From CAVTJL01 sp963735065 (GTDB taxonomy: Bacteria; Pseudomonadota; Alphaproteobacteria; Geminicoccales; Geminicoccaceae): 64,000 bases of DNA. Where the stretch lies: contig CAVTJL010000004.1 of the NCBI GenBank assembly GCA_963735065.1, forward strand, positions 1,488,001 through 1,552,000. The letters run 5' to 3'. Below the pieces are notes generated by a model. That model was not told where the DNA came from, searched no databases, and was given only the letters and a program-made list of their open reading frames with translations. Positions 9,345 to 19,836 of the stretch are shown one piece after another (position 1 is the first letter of the stretch; every line of letters starts with the position of its first letter). A program made the position numbers and the translations under genes.

Positions 9345-10294
9345 TGCCCTGGCTTCTGCGCCGGCTGGGCGTCTCGTTTCTCCTCATCTGGATCGTGGCG
9401 AGCATCGTCTTCCTCGCCATCCGGATGATCCCCGGCGACCCTGCGACGCTTTTGCTGTCGCAGGGCGGCGTGGCGCCCGATCCCGGCGCGGTCGCGGCCT
9501 TGCGTGGCCAGCTCGGGCTCGATCAGCCGTTCTGGATGCAATACCTGCAGAGCTTCGGCGACGCGCTGCAGGGCAATCTCGGCCGCTCGCTTCAGGACGG
9601 TGCCCCGATCACGGCCATCATCCTGGAGCGTCTGCCGCGCACGCTCGAGCTGATCGCCGCCGCGGCCGTGATCGCCGTGCTGCTCGGCCTGCCCTCCGGC
9701 CTGATGGCGGCGATGCGGCACGGCACCGGCTTCGACCGGGCCGCCTCGCTCGTCGCCGCCGTCTCGCTGGCGGTTCCGGTCTTCGTGACCGGCACGCTGC
9801 TCGTTCTGATCTTCGCCCAGTGGCTGGGCTGGCTGCCGGCCGGCGGCTACGTCCCCTTCAGCCAGGATCCGCTGGGCCATCTCGAGCTGCTCTCGATGCC
9901 GGCGGTGACCATCGCCGCGGGCCTCTCGGCCATGACCTTCCGGATGACGCGCGCCTCGGTGCTCGACGTCTCCATGAAGGACTATGTGCGCACGGCGCGC
10001 GCCAAGGGCGTGGCGCCGCGGCGCATCCTCCTGCGCCACGTGCTGCGCAACGCGCTGATGCCCGTCATCACGGTGCTCGGGCTGCAGCTCGGCACGCTGC
10101 TCGGCGGCACGGTGCTGGTCGAGTATGTCTTCAACTGGCCGGGGCTCTCGGGCCTGCTGGTCGATGCGGTGAACGCCCGTGACTATCCCGCCGTGCAGGG
10201 AATCGTGCTGGTCATCTCCGTCCTCTTCGTGGCCCTCAATCTCTTGATCGACCTGCTCTATGCCGGGCTCGATCCGCGGATTCGCCGGCGATGA
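9344..10294 (+). CDS. ABC transporter permease, DppB/OppB-like
   Basis: A 316-residue inner-membrane protein beginning MPWLLRRLGVSFLL. It has about six hydrophobic segments, the N-terminal RMIPGDPATLL typical of DppB-class permeases, and the cytoplasmic EAA-like loop DYVRTARAKGVAPRRILLRHVLRNALMP that contacts the ATPase. The start overlaps the binding-protein stop, and its end overlaps the next start by four bases (ATGA). It forms the translocation pore with the permease half of the next gene. Confidence 0.93.
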   Translation: MPWLLRRLGVSFLLIWIVASIVFLAIRMIPGDPATLLLSQGGVAPDPGAVAALRGQLGLDQPFWMQYLQSFGDALQGNLGRSLQDGAPITAIILERLPRTLELIAAAAVIAVLLGLPSGLMAAMRHGTGFDRAASLVAAVSLAVPVFVTGTLLVLIFAQWLGWLPAGGYVPFSQDPLGHLELLSMPAVTIAAGLSAMTFRMTRASVLDVSMKDYVRTARAKGVAPRRILLRHVLRNALMPVITVLGLQLGTLLGGTVLVEYVFNWPGLSGLLVDAVNARDYPAVQGIVLVISVLFVALNLLIDLLYAGLDPRIRRR

Positions 10295-12110
10295 GACGGC
10301 TGGCCCTGCTGCCCATGCTGGCGGTCGTCCTGATCGGGCTGATCGCCCTGCTGGTGCCCGTGCTGCCGCTGCCGGACCCGTTGAAGATCGACGTGCTGCA
10401 CCGGCTGGCCGGCCCCTCGCTCGCCCATCCGCTGGGGCTCGACGAGTATGGCCGCGACGAGCTCTCGCGCCTGCTTTGGGGTGCCCGGGTCTCGCTCGCG
10501 GTGGCCCTCGCCGCCTCGGCTCTCGCCTGCATCCTGGGCACGCTGCTGGGCCTGCTCGGCGGCTTTCTCGGCGGGTTCGTCGAGTTCCTGTCGATCCGCA
10601 GCATGGACATCGTGCTGTGCTTTCCGCCGCTGCTGCTGGCCCTGCTGATCGTGACCCTGCTCGGCCCCGGCGCCTCGACCCTGATCCCGGTGCTGGCGGT
10701 GCTGTTCCTGCCGGGCTTCGTGCGCGTGGTCTATGCCGGCGTCCTCTCCGTGCGCTCGCAGGAATATGTCGAGGCGATGCGGGCGCTGGGCGCCGGCCAG
10801 ATGCGCATCATGCTGGGCACCATCCTGCCCAACGTCGGCGGCCCGGTCCTGGTGCAGCTCAGCCTTGCCGCCGCGGCCGCGGTGGTGCTCGAATCGGGCC
10901 TGTCCTTTCTCGGGCTGGGCGTCGTCCCGCCCTCGCCTTCCTGGGGCCTGATGATCGGCGCCGGGCGCAGCACGATGGCGCAGGCCCCGCTGCTGCTGGT
11001 CTGGCCCTGCGTCGCCCTGAGCGTCACCATCCTCGCCCTGAACGGGCTCTGCGACGCGCTGCGCGACGCCTTCGATCCGCATGGGCGGACCAGGGTCGGC
11101 ATCGGCTCGCGCCTGCTGGGGGCGCTGCCGGCCGGCCTCGCGCCCCGCCCGAGCGCGGTCCTCGACGTGCAGGGCCTCTCGCTCGAGATCGGCAGCGGCG
11201 ATCGGGCGCTGCGCCCGGTGCGCGACGTCTCGTTCAGCGTGGCGCCGGGCGAGACCCTGGCCATCGTCGGCGAATCGGGCTCGGGCAAGTCGCTCTCGGG
11301 GCTCGCCGTGATGGGGCTGCTGCCCAGCGTGGTGAGCGTCGCCGGCGGTGCCGCCTTCGTCGAGGGCCAGGATGTCCTGCGGCTGGAGGAGGCCAGCCTC
11401 AGACGGCTGCGCGGCGGGCGCATGGCGATGGTGTTCCAGGACCCGCTCAGCAGCCTCAACCCGGTGCACCGCATCGGCGACCAGATCACCGAGGCGCTGC
11501 GCGCGCATCAGCGCCTCTCGCCCGCGGCCGCCCGGCGCAAGGTCGTGGCCCTGCTCAAGGATGTCGGCATCTCCGATCCCGAGCGCCGCGCCAGGCTGTT
11601 CCCGCACGAGCTGTCGGGCGGCATGCGCCAGCGGGCGATGATCGCCATCGCCATCGCCAACGATCCAGCACTGCTCATCGCCGACGAGCCCACCACCGCC
11701 CTCGACGTCACCATCCAGGCGCAGGTGCTCGACCTCCTGGCGAAGCTGCGGCGCGAGCGGCGCATGGGCCTCGTCCTCATCACCCACAGCCTGCCGGTGG
11801 TGGCGGAGATCGCCGATCGGGTGATCGTCATGTATGCCGGCCAGATCATGGAGGAGGGCCCGGCCGCCGAGGTCTTCGCGGCGCCGCACCATCCCTACAC
11901 CCTGGCCCTTCTGGCCAGCGCCCCGCACGAGGACGGCACCCTGCCCGAGCCCATTCCCGGCACGGTGCCGGCTCCGGACGAGCTGCCCAAGGGCTGCGTC
12001 TTCGCCCCGCGCTGCAGCTACAGCACGCCGCTCTGCGAGGGGGCGCCGCCGCCGGTGGAGGAGCCCGCTCCGGGCCGGCGCACACGCTGCTTCCACTGGA
12101 AGGAGGTCGC

Positions 12111-12114
<4 letters not shown>
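10291..12114 (+). CDS. ABC transporter permease/ATP-binding fusion (DppC-DppD)
   Basis: A 607-residue fusion. Residues 1 to about 265 are a DppC-type permease with the LGLDEYGRDELSRLLWGAR motif and the EAA loop (YVEAMRALGAGQMRIMLGTI). After a short linker, residues about 285-600 form a DppD-type ATPase: Walker A GESGSGKS, Q-loop VFQDPLSSLNP, signature LSGGMRQR, Walker B LLIADEPTTALD, an H-loop in LITHSL, and the C-terminal oligopeptide extension with CVFAPRCSY. No frameshift is needed, so the fusion is genuine. Both ends overlap neighbours by ATGA. Confidence 0.93.
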
Positions 12115-13076
<962 letters not shown>

Positions 13077-13107
13077 GCCTGCAGCACTCCGGGAGCGCCC
13101 GAGCGCC

Positions 13108-13950
13108 TCAGCTGCCGGCCGGGCTCCATTTGTAGACCTGCGCCAGCGTGCCGCCCATGAGCCTGGCCTTGTCGCTGTCGGAGAGGCGGGTGGTGGCGCG
13201 GAAGGGCTCCACGCCCTGCTCGTAGGTCAGGAAGGCCGTGGCGCGCGTCCAGTCCGTGCCCCACATGCAGCGATCGAGCCCGAAGGCGTCGATGATCCGC
13301 ATGACGGGATCCCAGATGTCGTCGTAGGGGTAGGGCTCGTGCGAGAGCGTGCAGGCGCCGCTGATCTTGATGCGGGCGTTGGGGTAGGCCGCCATGGCCA
13401 GCACCTTCGGCAGATCGGCCCAGGGCTCGGCCGGCTTCGGCGGCGCGAAGGGCTGCTGGATGCCCAGATGGTCGACGACGATCACCGTGTCGGGGTTCTT
13501 CTGCAGCAGGCCTGCGGCCTGATCCAGGCGTCCCCAGCAGAGGATGTTGACCGGCAGGCCATGCTTCGCCGCCGCGGCCAGCGTCCGGGTGATGCCCGGG
13601 TCCGCCGGATCGGTGGGAATGCCGGGGTTCAGCATGATGCGGATGCCCACCGCACCTTTCGTCGCGGCCCAATCGGCCACGACCTCGCCCACCGCCGGGC
13701 TCGCCGAATCGACGGGCTTGACCAGCCCGAAGCGCCCCGGATGCGCCGCGTGGCACTCGAGCGCGTAGCTCGCGTCGTAGCCGTAGAACGAGAAGGGCGA
13801 GACGAGGATGGCCCCGTCGACGCCCACCGCGTCCATCGCGGCCACCATCTCGTCGGCCGTGGCGTGCTCCGGGCCGGCCAGCACTCCCTGCCATGGACGG
13901 CCCGGATGGTTGTGCTCGTAGGCGTGAACCTGGGCGTCGATGATCGGCAT
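13108..13950 (-). CDS. Amidohydrolase family protein (TIM-barrel metal-dependent hydrolase)
   Basis: 280 residues from the ATG at 13950, which follows GGGAGGAG; the open frame to 14001 lacks such a site. The N-terminus IIDAQVHAYEHN has the DxQxH metal-site form of the amidohydrolase_2 family. Later motifs are VVDHLGIQ and MWGTDWTR near the C-terminus, the W/GTDxP-like metal aspartate. Relatives include decarboxylases, lactonases and aryl-acetate hydrolases, so the reaction cannot be assigned. It converges on the dpp operon and follows the patatin gene with 54 bases between. Confidence 0.85.
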   Translation of the reverse strand: MPIIDAQVHAYEHNHPGRPWQGVLAGPEHATADEMVAAMDAVGVDGAILVSPFSFYGYDASYALECHAAHPGRFGLVKPVDSASPAVGEVVADWAATKGAVGIRIMLNPGIPTDPADPGITRTLAAAAKHGLPVNILCWGRLDQAAGLLQKNPDTVIVVDHLGIQQPFAPPKPAEPWADLPKVLAMAAYPNARIKISGACTLSHEPYPYDDIWDPVMRIIDAFGLDRCMWGTDWTRATAFLTYEQGVEPFRATTRLSDSDKARLMGGTLAQVYKWSPAGS

Positions 13951-14004
13951 GAGCTCCTCCCTGCAGCGACGATGCTGAGCCTCGGCCGTGAGGCACCGCA
14001 ACGT

Positions 14005-15090
14005 CTACAGGTAGATGTCGCCGATATCGATCGTCGACTCGCTGCCGAGCCGATCGAAGCTGCCCGCGAGCCAGGCCTCCGCATGCTCGCGCCCGTCATC
14101 GCGAAGGTGGGTGAGAAACTCCCAGTCGGCGTTGAGCTTGCTGGTGGCAGACAGCCTCTGCATCACGCCGTCGGCGCTGATGGCGTGGATCAGCATGCGG
14201 CGCATGGTGTGGTCGACGAGCTTGCCGTCGTCGATCAGCCGCGTGACGAAGGCGATGGCCCGCATCTCGCGCATCAGCGAGGAATTGAACGAGATCTCGT
14301 TGATGCGGTTCAGGATGTCGTGCGCGGTGCGCGGCACCTCCGGACGGCACATCGGGTTGATGTGCACGACCACGACGTCGCGGCTGTCGCAATTGTAGAT
14401 CAGCGGGTAGATGGCGGGATTGCCCATATAGCCGCCGTCCCAGTAGGCCTCGCCGTCGATCTCGACGGCCTGGAACATGAAGGGCAGGCAGGCCGACGCC
14501 ATCACGGCATCGGCGGTGATCTGCCCGTTCTCGAAGAGCCGGACCTTGCCGGTGCGCACATTGGTGGCGGAAAGATAGAGCTTGATCGGGCAGGCCGCGT
14601 GCAGCCGCTCGAAGTCGACCGACTGCTCCAGCACCTGGCGCAGCGGATTGTAGTTCCAGGGGTTGAGCTGATAGGGCGAGAACAGGCGGCTCATGAGGTC
14701 GAAGACCACGAAGACCGGCGAGTGCTCGAGCGAGTGGTCGTGGGTCAGCCGGTCGAACACCGAGGGCTGCAGAGGGCTGAAGCTGGCCGCGTGGCTGACG
14801 CGCCGCCAGAAGTTGGCGAGCGCCCGCCTCGCCCCCTCGCGACCACCCTCGGCGAGGCCGTAGGCCAGCACGGTCGCGTTCATCGCCCCGGCGCTGGTGG
14901 CCGACACGCCCTCGAAGGCGATCCGCTCGTCCTCCAGCAGCCGGTCGAGCACACCCCAGGCGAAGGCGCCGTGGGCGCCGCCGCCCTGCAGCGCCAGGTT
15001 GATCGTCTTGACGGCCACGTCCTTGCCGCGGTCCCGCGCGGCACCACGACCGGCGGAGGGGCGCGGACGCTCGATCGTCGGTGCGTTCAT
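14005..15090 (-). CDS. Patatin-like phospholipase family protein
   Basis: A 361-residue protein with the patatin oxyanion loop LALQGGGAHGAF (about residues 32-43), nucleophile elbow SATSAGAMNA (serine of TSAG) and catalytic aspartate in WDGGYMGNP. The first residue of the usual GxSxG is alanine here. GGAGGGGAG precedes the ATG at 15090. In alphaproteobacteria this lineage is often next to 3-hydroxybutyrate dehydrogenase, as here (15 bases downstream of bdhA). A role in polyhydroxybutyrate or lipid mobilisation is plausible but inferred from context. Confidence 0.88.
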   Translation of the reverse strand: MNAPTIERPRPSAGRGAARDRGKDVAVKTINLALQGGGAHGAFAWGVLDRLLEDERIAFEGVSATSAGAMNATVLAYGLAEGGREGARRALANFWRRVSHAASFSPLQPSVFDRLTHDHSLEHSPVFVVFDLMSRLFSPYQLNPWNYNPLRQVLEQSVDFERLHAACPIKLYLSATNVRTGKVRLFENGQITADAVMASACLPFMFQAVEIDGEAYWDGGYMGNPAIYPLIYNCDSRDVVVVHINPMCRPEVPRTAHDILNRINEISFNSSLMREMRAIAFVTRLIDDGKLVDHTMRRMLIHAISADGVMQRLSATSKLNADWEFLTHLRDDGREHAEAWLAGSFDRLGSESTIDIGDIYL

Positions 15091-15105
15091 CGTCGTTCTC
15101 CCCTC

Positions 15106-15933
15106 CTAGTGTGCCGTCCAGCCGCCATCGACCGGCAGGGCCGTGCCGGTGATCGAGGCCGCACCCTCGCTGCAGAGAAAGACCGCGAGGGCGCCCAGCT
15201 CCTCGACCGTGGCGAAGCGCTTGCTCGGCTGCTGGGCCAGCAGCACGTCGCGGATGACCTGCTCGCGCGGGATGCCGTGGCTCTTGGCCTGGTCGTCGAT
15301 CTGGCGCTCGACGAGGGGCGTCCAGACATAGCCCGGGCAGATCGCGTTGGCGGTGATGCCGGTCTCGGCGAGCTCGAGCGCCGTGACCTTGGTGAGGCCG
15401 ACGAGGCCGTGTTTCGCCGCGACATAGGCCGCCTTGAAGGGCGAGGCCACGAGGCCGTGCGCCGAGGCGACGTTGACGATCCTGCCCCAGCCCTTGGCCT
15501 TCATTCCCGGAATGGCCACCCGGGTGGTGTGGAAGGCGGCCGAGAGATTGATGGCCAGGATGGCGTCCCACTTGGCAGGCGGGAAGCTCTCGATCGGGGC
15601 CACGTGCTGGATGCCGGCATTGTTGACCAGGATGTCGACCGAGCCCAGGTCGCGCTCGGCCTCGGCCAGCATGGTCTCGATCTCGGCCGGGCGGCTCATG
15701 TCGGCAGCGCTGTGGCGGACGCCGACGGCGAAGCTCTCCTCGAGCTCGCGGCGGATCTGGTCGATCTCGGACGCCGGGCCGAAGCCGTTGAGCAGGATGT
15801 TGGCGCCGGCGCCCGCCAGCGCCCTGGCCATGCCGAGGCCGATGCCGCTGGTGGAGCCCGTGACGACCGCCGTGCGGCCGGCAAGCGGCCGCTGCGTGAC
15901 GACGGCCTGCCGTTCGCCGATCATCGTCGACAT
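15106..15933 (-). CDS. bdhA: 3-hydroxybutyrate dehydrogenase (SDR family)
   Basis: 275 residues from the ATG at 15933, preceded by AAGGAG; in-frame ATGs at 15939 and 15975 fit less well. Classical short-chain dehydrogenase: TGSTSGIGLG cofactor loop, NNAGIQH, catalytic serine in NVASAHG and YxxxK in AAYVAAKHG, with the BdhA-specific NAICPGYVWTPLVERQI and C-terminal LPVDGGW. It interconverts (R)-3-hydroxybutyrate and acetoacetate with NAD. First gene of a minus-strand operon with the patatin and amidohydrolase genes; divergent from a LysR gene that may control it. Confidence 0.92.
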   Translation of the reverse strand: MSTMIGERQAVVTQRPLAGRTAVVTGSTSGIGLGMARALAGAGANILLNGFGPASEIDQIRRELEESFAVGVRHSAADMSRPAEIETMLAEAERDLGSVDILVNNAGIQHVAPIESFPPAKWDAILAINLSAAFHTTRVAIPGMKAKGWGRIVNVASAHGLVASPFKAAYVAAKHGLVGLTKVTALELAETGITANAICPGYVWTPLVERQIDDQAKSHGIPREQVIRDVLLAQQPSKRFATVEELGALAVFLCSEGAASITGTALPVDGGWTAH

Positions 15934-16031
15934 GAGCATCTCCTTCAAACGGGAGCGGACAATTCCGTCCGTCACGCGAAAGGATGCACGTCCAACCGAT
16001 CCCGCAGAAATGCCGAGAGATCACGATATTG

Positions 16032-16046
16032 ATAGGGAGCGGCTAT
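16032..16046. promoter_or_regulatory. Candidate LysR-type binding site (ATAG-N7-CTAT)
   Basis: The bdhA-lysR intergenic region contains an interrupted palindrome, GATAG-N7-CTATC, which includes ATAG-N7-CTAT and the T-N11-A core of LysR-family sites. It lies 99 bases upstream of bdhA and 99 bases upstream of lysR, a typical position for a shared operator. The palindrome is seen directly; its use by the adjacent regulator is inferred. Confidence 0.5.
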
Positions 16047-16145
16047 CGTTCTTGGCGGCTCGGCCAATGTGCTGGAGACGGAATTGTGCCGACCGCCTCG
16101 GCGCGCCATGATGACATGGCAGCCAGAACCCGACAGGGCGCCACA

Positions 16146-17048
16146 ATGGAAATGCATCAGGTCCGCTACTTCGTGGCCCTCGCGGAGACGCTCAACTTCA
16201 CGCGCGCGGCGGAGCGTTGCAACGTGTCGCAGCCCTCGCTGACGCGGGCCATCAAGCTGCTCGAGGACGAGATGGGCGGCCCCCTCTTCAATCGGGAGCG
16301 CAACCAGACCCATCTGACCGAGCTCGGGCGAACCACGGAGCCGCATCTGAGGGAGCTGCTGCGCCAGGCGCAGGCGGCGCGCCTGCGGGCGCGCGACTTC
16401 GCCCAGCTTCGCGCCGCTAGCCTCAAGCTCGGCGTCACGCGCAGCGTGCCCCTCGCCCCTCTCACCATGTCGCTGCAGCGCTTCGCCACCGACTATCCCG
16501 AGACGGACATCAGGCTTCAGGAGGACGCGGGGCCCGCGCTCGGCGAGGCGCTGCGGCGCGGCGACCTCGAGGTCATCATGGTCCTCGAGGCGGATGCCGA
16601 TCCCGAGGAGTTCCACCTCTATCGGCTGGGCGAGAGCCTGCCCATGGTGGCAATGCCGGCGGCCCATCGTCTGGCCCAGCACGCCGAGGTCCCGCTCGCG
16701 GCGCTTGCCGACGAGGAGGTCGTGTGCGTCGAGCAGTGCGTCTTCTGGCACCGGCTCGAGGCCCGGCTCCGCGAGAGCGGCATCGACAAGCGCCCGAGGA
16801 TCATCGTCGACACCGTGGACAGGATCCGCGAGGTGGTGGCCTCGGGGCTCGGGGTCGCCCTGCTCGCCGCCGGCCACGAGCTCCACGGCGGCGTCACAGG
16901 TCGCCCCCTCGAGGCCTTCGACGGCGGGCATCAGCTGACGCTGGCGACCCGCCGGGGCCGCCTCTACTCGCCACCGGTGAAGGCGTTCGTCGACATAGCG
17001 CTGCGCCCGCCGCGTCAGCCTTCAGCGGCAGCTGCGCCCGCGGCCTGA
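16146..17048 (+). CDS. LysR family transcriptional regulator
   Basis: A 300-residue protein with an N-terminal LysR winged helix (EMHQVRYFVALAETLNFTRAA, then CNVSQPSLTRAIKLLEDEM) and a C-terminal periplasmic-binding-like effector domain. The chosen ATG at 16146 gives the normal family start a few residues before the helix-turn-helix. It is divergent from bdhA with a LysR-like palindrome midway, so bdhA-patatin is the likely target. Two cysteines in VVCVEQC lie in the effector domain but do not match the OxyR spacing. Its 3' end overlaps the convergent peroxiredoxin gene by 34 bases. Confidence 0.92.
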   Translation: MEMHQVRYFVALAETLNFTRAAERCNVSQPSLTRAIKLLEDEMGGPLFNRERNQTHLTELGRTTEPHLRELLRQAQAARLRARDFAQLRAASLKLGVTRSVPLAPLTMSLQRFATDYPETDIRLQEDAGPALGEALRRGDLEVIMVLEADADPEEFHLYRLGESLPMVAMPAAHRLAQHAEVPLAALADEEVVCVEQCVFWHRLEARLRESGIDKRPRIIVDTVDRIREVVASGLGVALLAAGHELHGGVTGRPLEAFDGGHQLTLATRRGRLYSPPVKAFVDIALRPPRQPSAAAAPAA

Positions 17049-17713
17049 GCCAGGCGATCGACCAGCGCCGCGAGGTCGTCCGGCTCGGCGCGACGCGACC
17101 AGTCCGGCTCGGCGAAGGCGAAGACGATGACGCCGTCCTGGCCGACGACATAGGCGCCGGGCAGCGGCAGCTCCCAGCCCGTGCCGGCATTGATGGAAGG
17201 GAAGTCGAGCCCCTGCCCCCGGTAGTAGGCGGCGTGCTCCTCGGTCATCGCGTAGTGAACGCCGCAGACACGAGCAAGGCGCGCGTCCGTGTCGCTGAGG
17301 AGCAGGAACCCGAGGCCGTTCTCGCCTGCGGCGCGCAAGAGCTCCTCCGGGCGGGACGGCGCCACCCCGACGAGCGTGGCGCCAGCGCGCTCGACACGCG
17401 GCCGCGCCGCCTCGAGCGCCTGCAGCGTGGCCCGGCAATAGGGGCACCAGCCGCCGCGGAAGAAGGAGAGGACGAGCGGCCCACGCTCGAGCAGGCTCCG
17501 GCTCTCGACGATATTCCCATGGCTGTCTGGCAGGGCGAAGTCCGGCATCACGTCGCCCACGGCGAGGCTGTGCTCGACGAGCTGAAGCATGCGCAGCCGC
17601 TCGACCGTCCGCCCGATGGCCTCTTTCTGCGCCGGCGAAAGGGTGTCCCTGATGGCGGCCCGAAGCCGGTCCAGCTCGTCTCTCAGGCTCACGCTGCGCA
17701 GCCGCCCGCTCAT
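17015..17713 (-). CDS. Peroxiredoxin-like family protein (AhpC/TSA)
   Basis: 232 residues from the ATG at 17713, which follows AGGAGG and overlaps the upstream stop (ATGA). The N-terminal helical segment (1-50) is followed by a thioredoxin fold: GDVMPDFALPDSHG, then FFRGGWCPYC (C90, C93) and a C-terminal LPLPGAYVVGQDGVIVF. The WCPYC pair is typical of the PRX-like2/AhpC-TSA subgroup, which reduces peroxides with thiols. It is a tandem paralogue of the next gene. An open frame extends upstream through that gene but is not coding there. Confidence 0.9.
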   Translation of the reverse strand: MSGRLRSVSLRDELDRLRAAIRDTLSPAQKEAIGRTVERLRMLQLVEHSLAVGDVMPDFALPDSHGNIVESRSLLERGPLVLSFFRGGWCPYCRATLQALEAARPRVERAGATLVGVAPSRPEELLRAAGENGLGFLLLSDTDARLARVCGVHYAMTEEHAAYYRGQGLDFPSINAGTGWELPLPGAYVVGQDGVIVFAFAEPDWSRRAEPDDLAALVDRLAQAAGAAAAEG

Positions 17714-18387
17714 CGGACCTCCTCTCGACCGGCCGCAGATCGCGCGATCTCGCGCACGACGGCGACCAGCTCGTCGGGCTCGGCACGACAGGCCCAGTCG
17801 GGGTTGCTGAAGGCATACACCACCACGCCGTCGGGTCGGACGACATAAGTTGCCGGCAAGGGCAGCGTCCAGGCCGTCTCGCCGTGAAGCTCGGGCAGGT
17901 CGATCCCGTGGCGGCGGTAGAAGTCGATGTGCTCCTGCGTGAGCTCGTAGCGGACGCCGCACAGCTCGGCCGCCGAGCCGTCGACATCGCTCAGCAAGAA
18001 AAAGCGCAGGCCGCGCTCGTCACGCACACGGGCCAGCTCTCCCGGCACGAGCGGCGAGACGCCCACGAGGCGCGCGCCCAACTCCTCGAGCGCCGGCCGT
18101 GCCGCCTCGAGCGCCTCGAGCGCGGCGTCACAGAATGGGCACCAGCCGCCGCGGAAGAAGGCGAGCACGAGCGTGCCCTGCGCCAGCAGCTCCTCGCTCG
18201 AGACGATGCGACCATGATCGTCGGGCAGGGCCAAGTCCGGCAGGTGATCGCCGGCGGCAAGGCTGTGCTCGGCGAGCTGCAGCATGCGAAGGCGCTCCAC
18301 CGTCTCGCGGATGATCCTGAGATCCTCCGCCGGGAGCGCCTTCGCGACCGCGGCGCGCCGCCGCTCAAGCTCGTTCTCGAGGCTCAT
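17710..18387 (-). CDS. Peroxiredoxin-like family protein (AhpC/TSA), tandem paralogue
   Basis: 225 residues, sharing the whole architecture of its neighbour: the N-terminal motif ETVERLRMLQLAEHSL, GDHLPDLALPDDHG, and FFRGGWCPFC with cysteines at 83 and 86. The two clearly arose by tandem duplication; differences are spread along their length, so it is not recent. Probably a cytoplasmic thiol peroxidase. It lies 89 bases downstream of the NDH-2 gene on the same strand. A small hairpin at 18456-18473 (TCGCGG/CCGCGA) sits in that gap. Confidence 0.9.
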   Translation of the reverse strand: MSLENELERRRAAVAKALPAEDLRIIRETVERLRMLQLAEHSLAAGDHLPDLALPDDHGRIVSSEELLAQGTLVLAFFRGGWCPFCDAALEALEAARPALEELGARLVGVSPLVPGELARVRDERGLRFFLLSDVDGSAAELCGVRYELTQEHIDFYRRHGIDLPELHGETAWTLPLPATYVVRPDGVVVYAFSNPDWACRAEPDELVAVVREIARSAAGREEVR

Positions 18388-18476
18388 GGGCCAACCTTAC
18401 GGACCGCGGCGACCGTGGCCGTGATCCCCATCAGATCCTGACAGATGCGAGCATGTCGCGGCAATGCCCGCGATCG

Positions 18477-19798
18477 TCAGGCCGCATCGCGCAGCGGGGG
18501 ATCGGCCGCCGGTGCCGGCGGGGCGCCCATGGCCTCGCTCGAGGCGCCGGTGATGAGCCGGGCACCGCGCTCGAAGGTGAGATAGCTCCAGAACCAGTTG
18601 ACGCTGACGACGAGCCGGTTGCGCCAGCCGATAAGGAAATAGACGTGCGCCATCGCCCACAGGCTCCAGGCGATGAAGCCTTTCAGCCTGACCGGCCCGA
18701 GCTTGGCGACGGCGGCCTTCCGGCCGATCGTGGCGAGGCTGCCCATGTCGCGATAGCGGAAAGGACGCGGCGCCGCCTTGCCCCGGATGCGCGCATCGAT
18801 CAGGCCGCCGACATAGGTGCCCATCTGCTTGGCCGCCGGCGCAACCCCCGGCACCGGCCGCCGCCCTCGCGCTGCACGAGCGCGGTGTCGCCGATCGCGA
18901 AGACGTTCGCATGGCCCGGCACCTCGAGGGTGGCCATGACCTTGATGCGCCCGGCCCGGTCGGCATCGACGCCGAGCCACTTGGCGGCAGGCGAGGCCAT
19001 GACGCCGGCGCCCCAGACGATGGTGGCCGCACGCAGCCGCACGCCGTCGACGACGACGCCGTCCTCATCGCAGTGGCTCACGGGCTTGCCCAGGCGGACC
19101 TCCACGCCCAGCCGCTCGAGCGCCCGTTTCGCCTCGGCCGAGAGCGTCTCGGGAAAGGCGGCCAGGAGGCGAGGCCCGGCCTCCACGAGGACGACGCGCG
19201 CCTCGCGCGAATCGATGGTGCGGAAGTCGGTCACGAGCGCGTGGCGCGCGAGCTCGGCGATGGCACCGGCCATCTCGACGCCGGTGGGGCCGCCGCCGAT
19301 CACGACGAAGGTGAGGAGGCGATCCCGCTCGACCGCGCTCTCGACGACCTCCGCCCGCTCGAAGGCGATCAGGACGCGCTGGCGAATGAGGGTCGCGTCG
19401 TCGATCTTCTTCAGCCCCGGCGCCACGCCTTCCCACTCGTCGCGACCGAAGTAGGAGTGCCGCGCACCCGTCGCGAGGACGAGGTAGTCGTAGGCGACGC
19501 GCCGCTGGTCATCGACGATCACCTCGCGGGCCTCGGCGTCGACGCCGGTGACGCGGCCGAGCTGGACACTCGTGTTCTTCTGGCCCCGCACGGTGGCGCG
19601 GATCGGCCAGGCGATGTCCGCCGGCGAGAGTGCCGCTGTCGCCACCTGATAGAGCAGCGGCTGGAAGAGATGGTAGTTGCGGCGGTCGATCAGGGTCACA
19701 CGGGCCGGTGTGCCGGCCAGTCGCCTGGCACAGGCGAGACCGCCGAAGCCGACGCCGACGATGACGACATGCGGCCGCGCGGAGGGGCTCATGGGCAT
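18477..19798 (-). pseudogene. ndh: Type II NADH dehydrogenase (NDH-2), frameshifted
   Basis: The frame from 19798 reads as NDH-2: FAD motif VVIVGVGFGGLACARRL, LFQPLLYQVATAAL, NADH-binding VVIGGGPTGVEMAGAIAELA and the second FAD-contact FAIGDTALV. Just past this the homology jumps to another frame with RPVPGVAPAAKQMGTYV, membrane-anchoring AWSLWAMAHVYFLIGW and a stop at 18477. A missing base in the G/C run near 18853-18868 explains the shift. Corrected length is about 440 residues, normal for the family. NDH-2 passes electrons from NADH to quinone without pumping protons. Sequencing error is likely. ATGs at 19798 and 19792 are possible starts. Confidence 0.88.
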
Positions 19799-19836
19799 GG
19801 GCGGCTTCCTTCAAAGGGTGTTGAGGAACGGAGGCG

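Noticed and set aside
16146..17048. LysR gene as OxyR, because of the ATAG-N7-CTAT site and nearby peroxiredoxins
   Set aside because: The two cysteines are only four residues apart (CVEQC) and do not match OxyR Cys199/Cys208. The peroxiredoxin genes are convergent and in another transcript.
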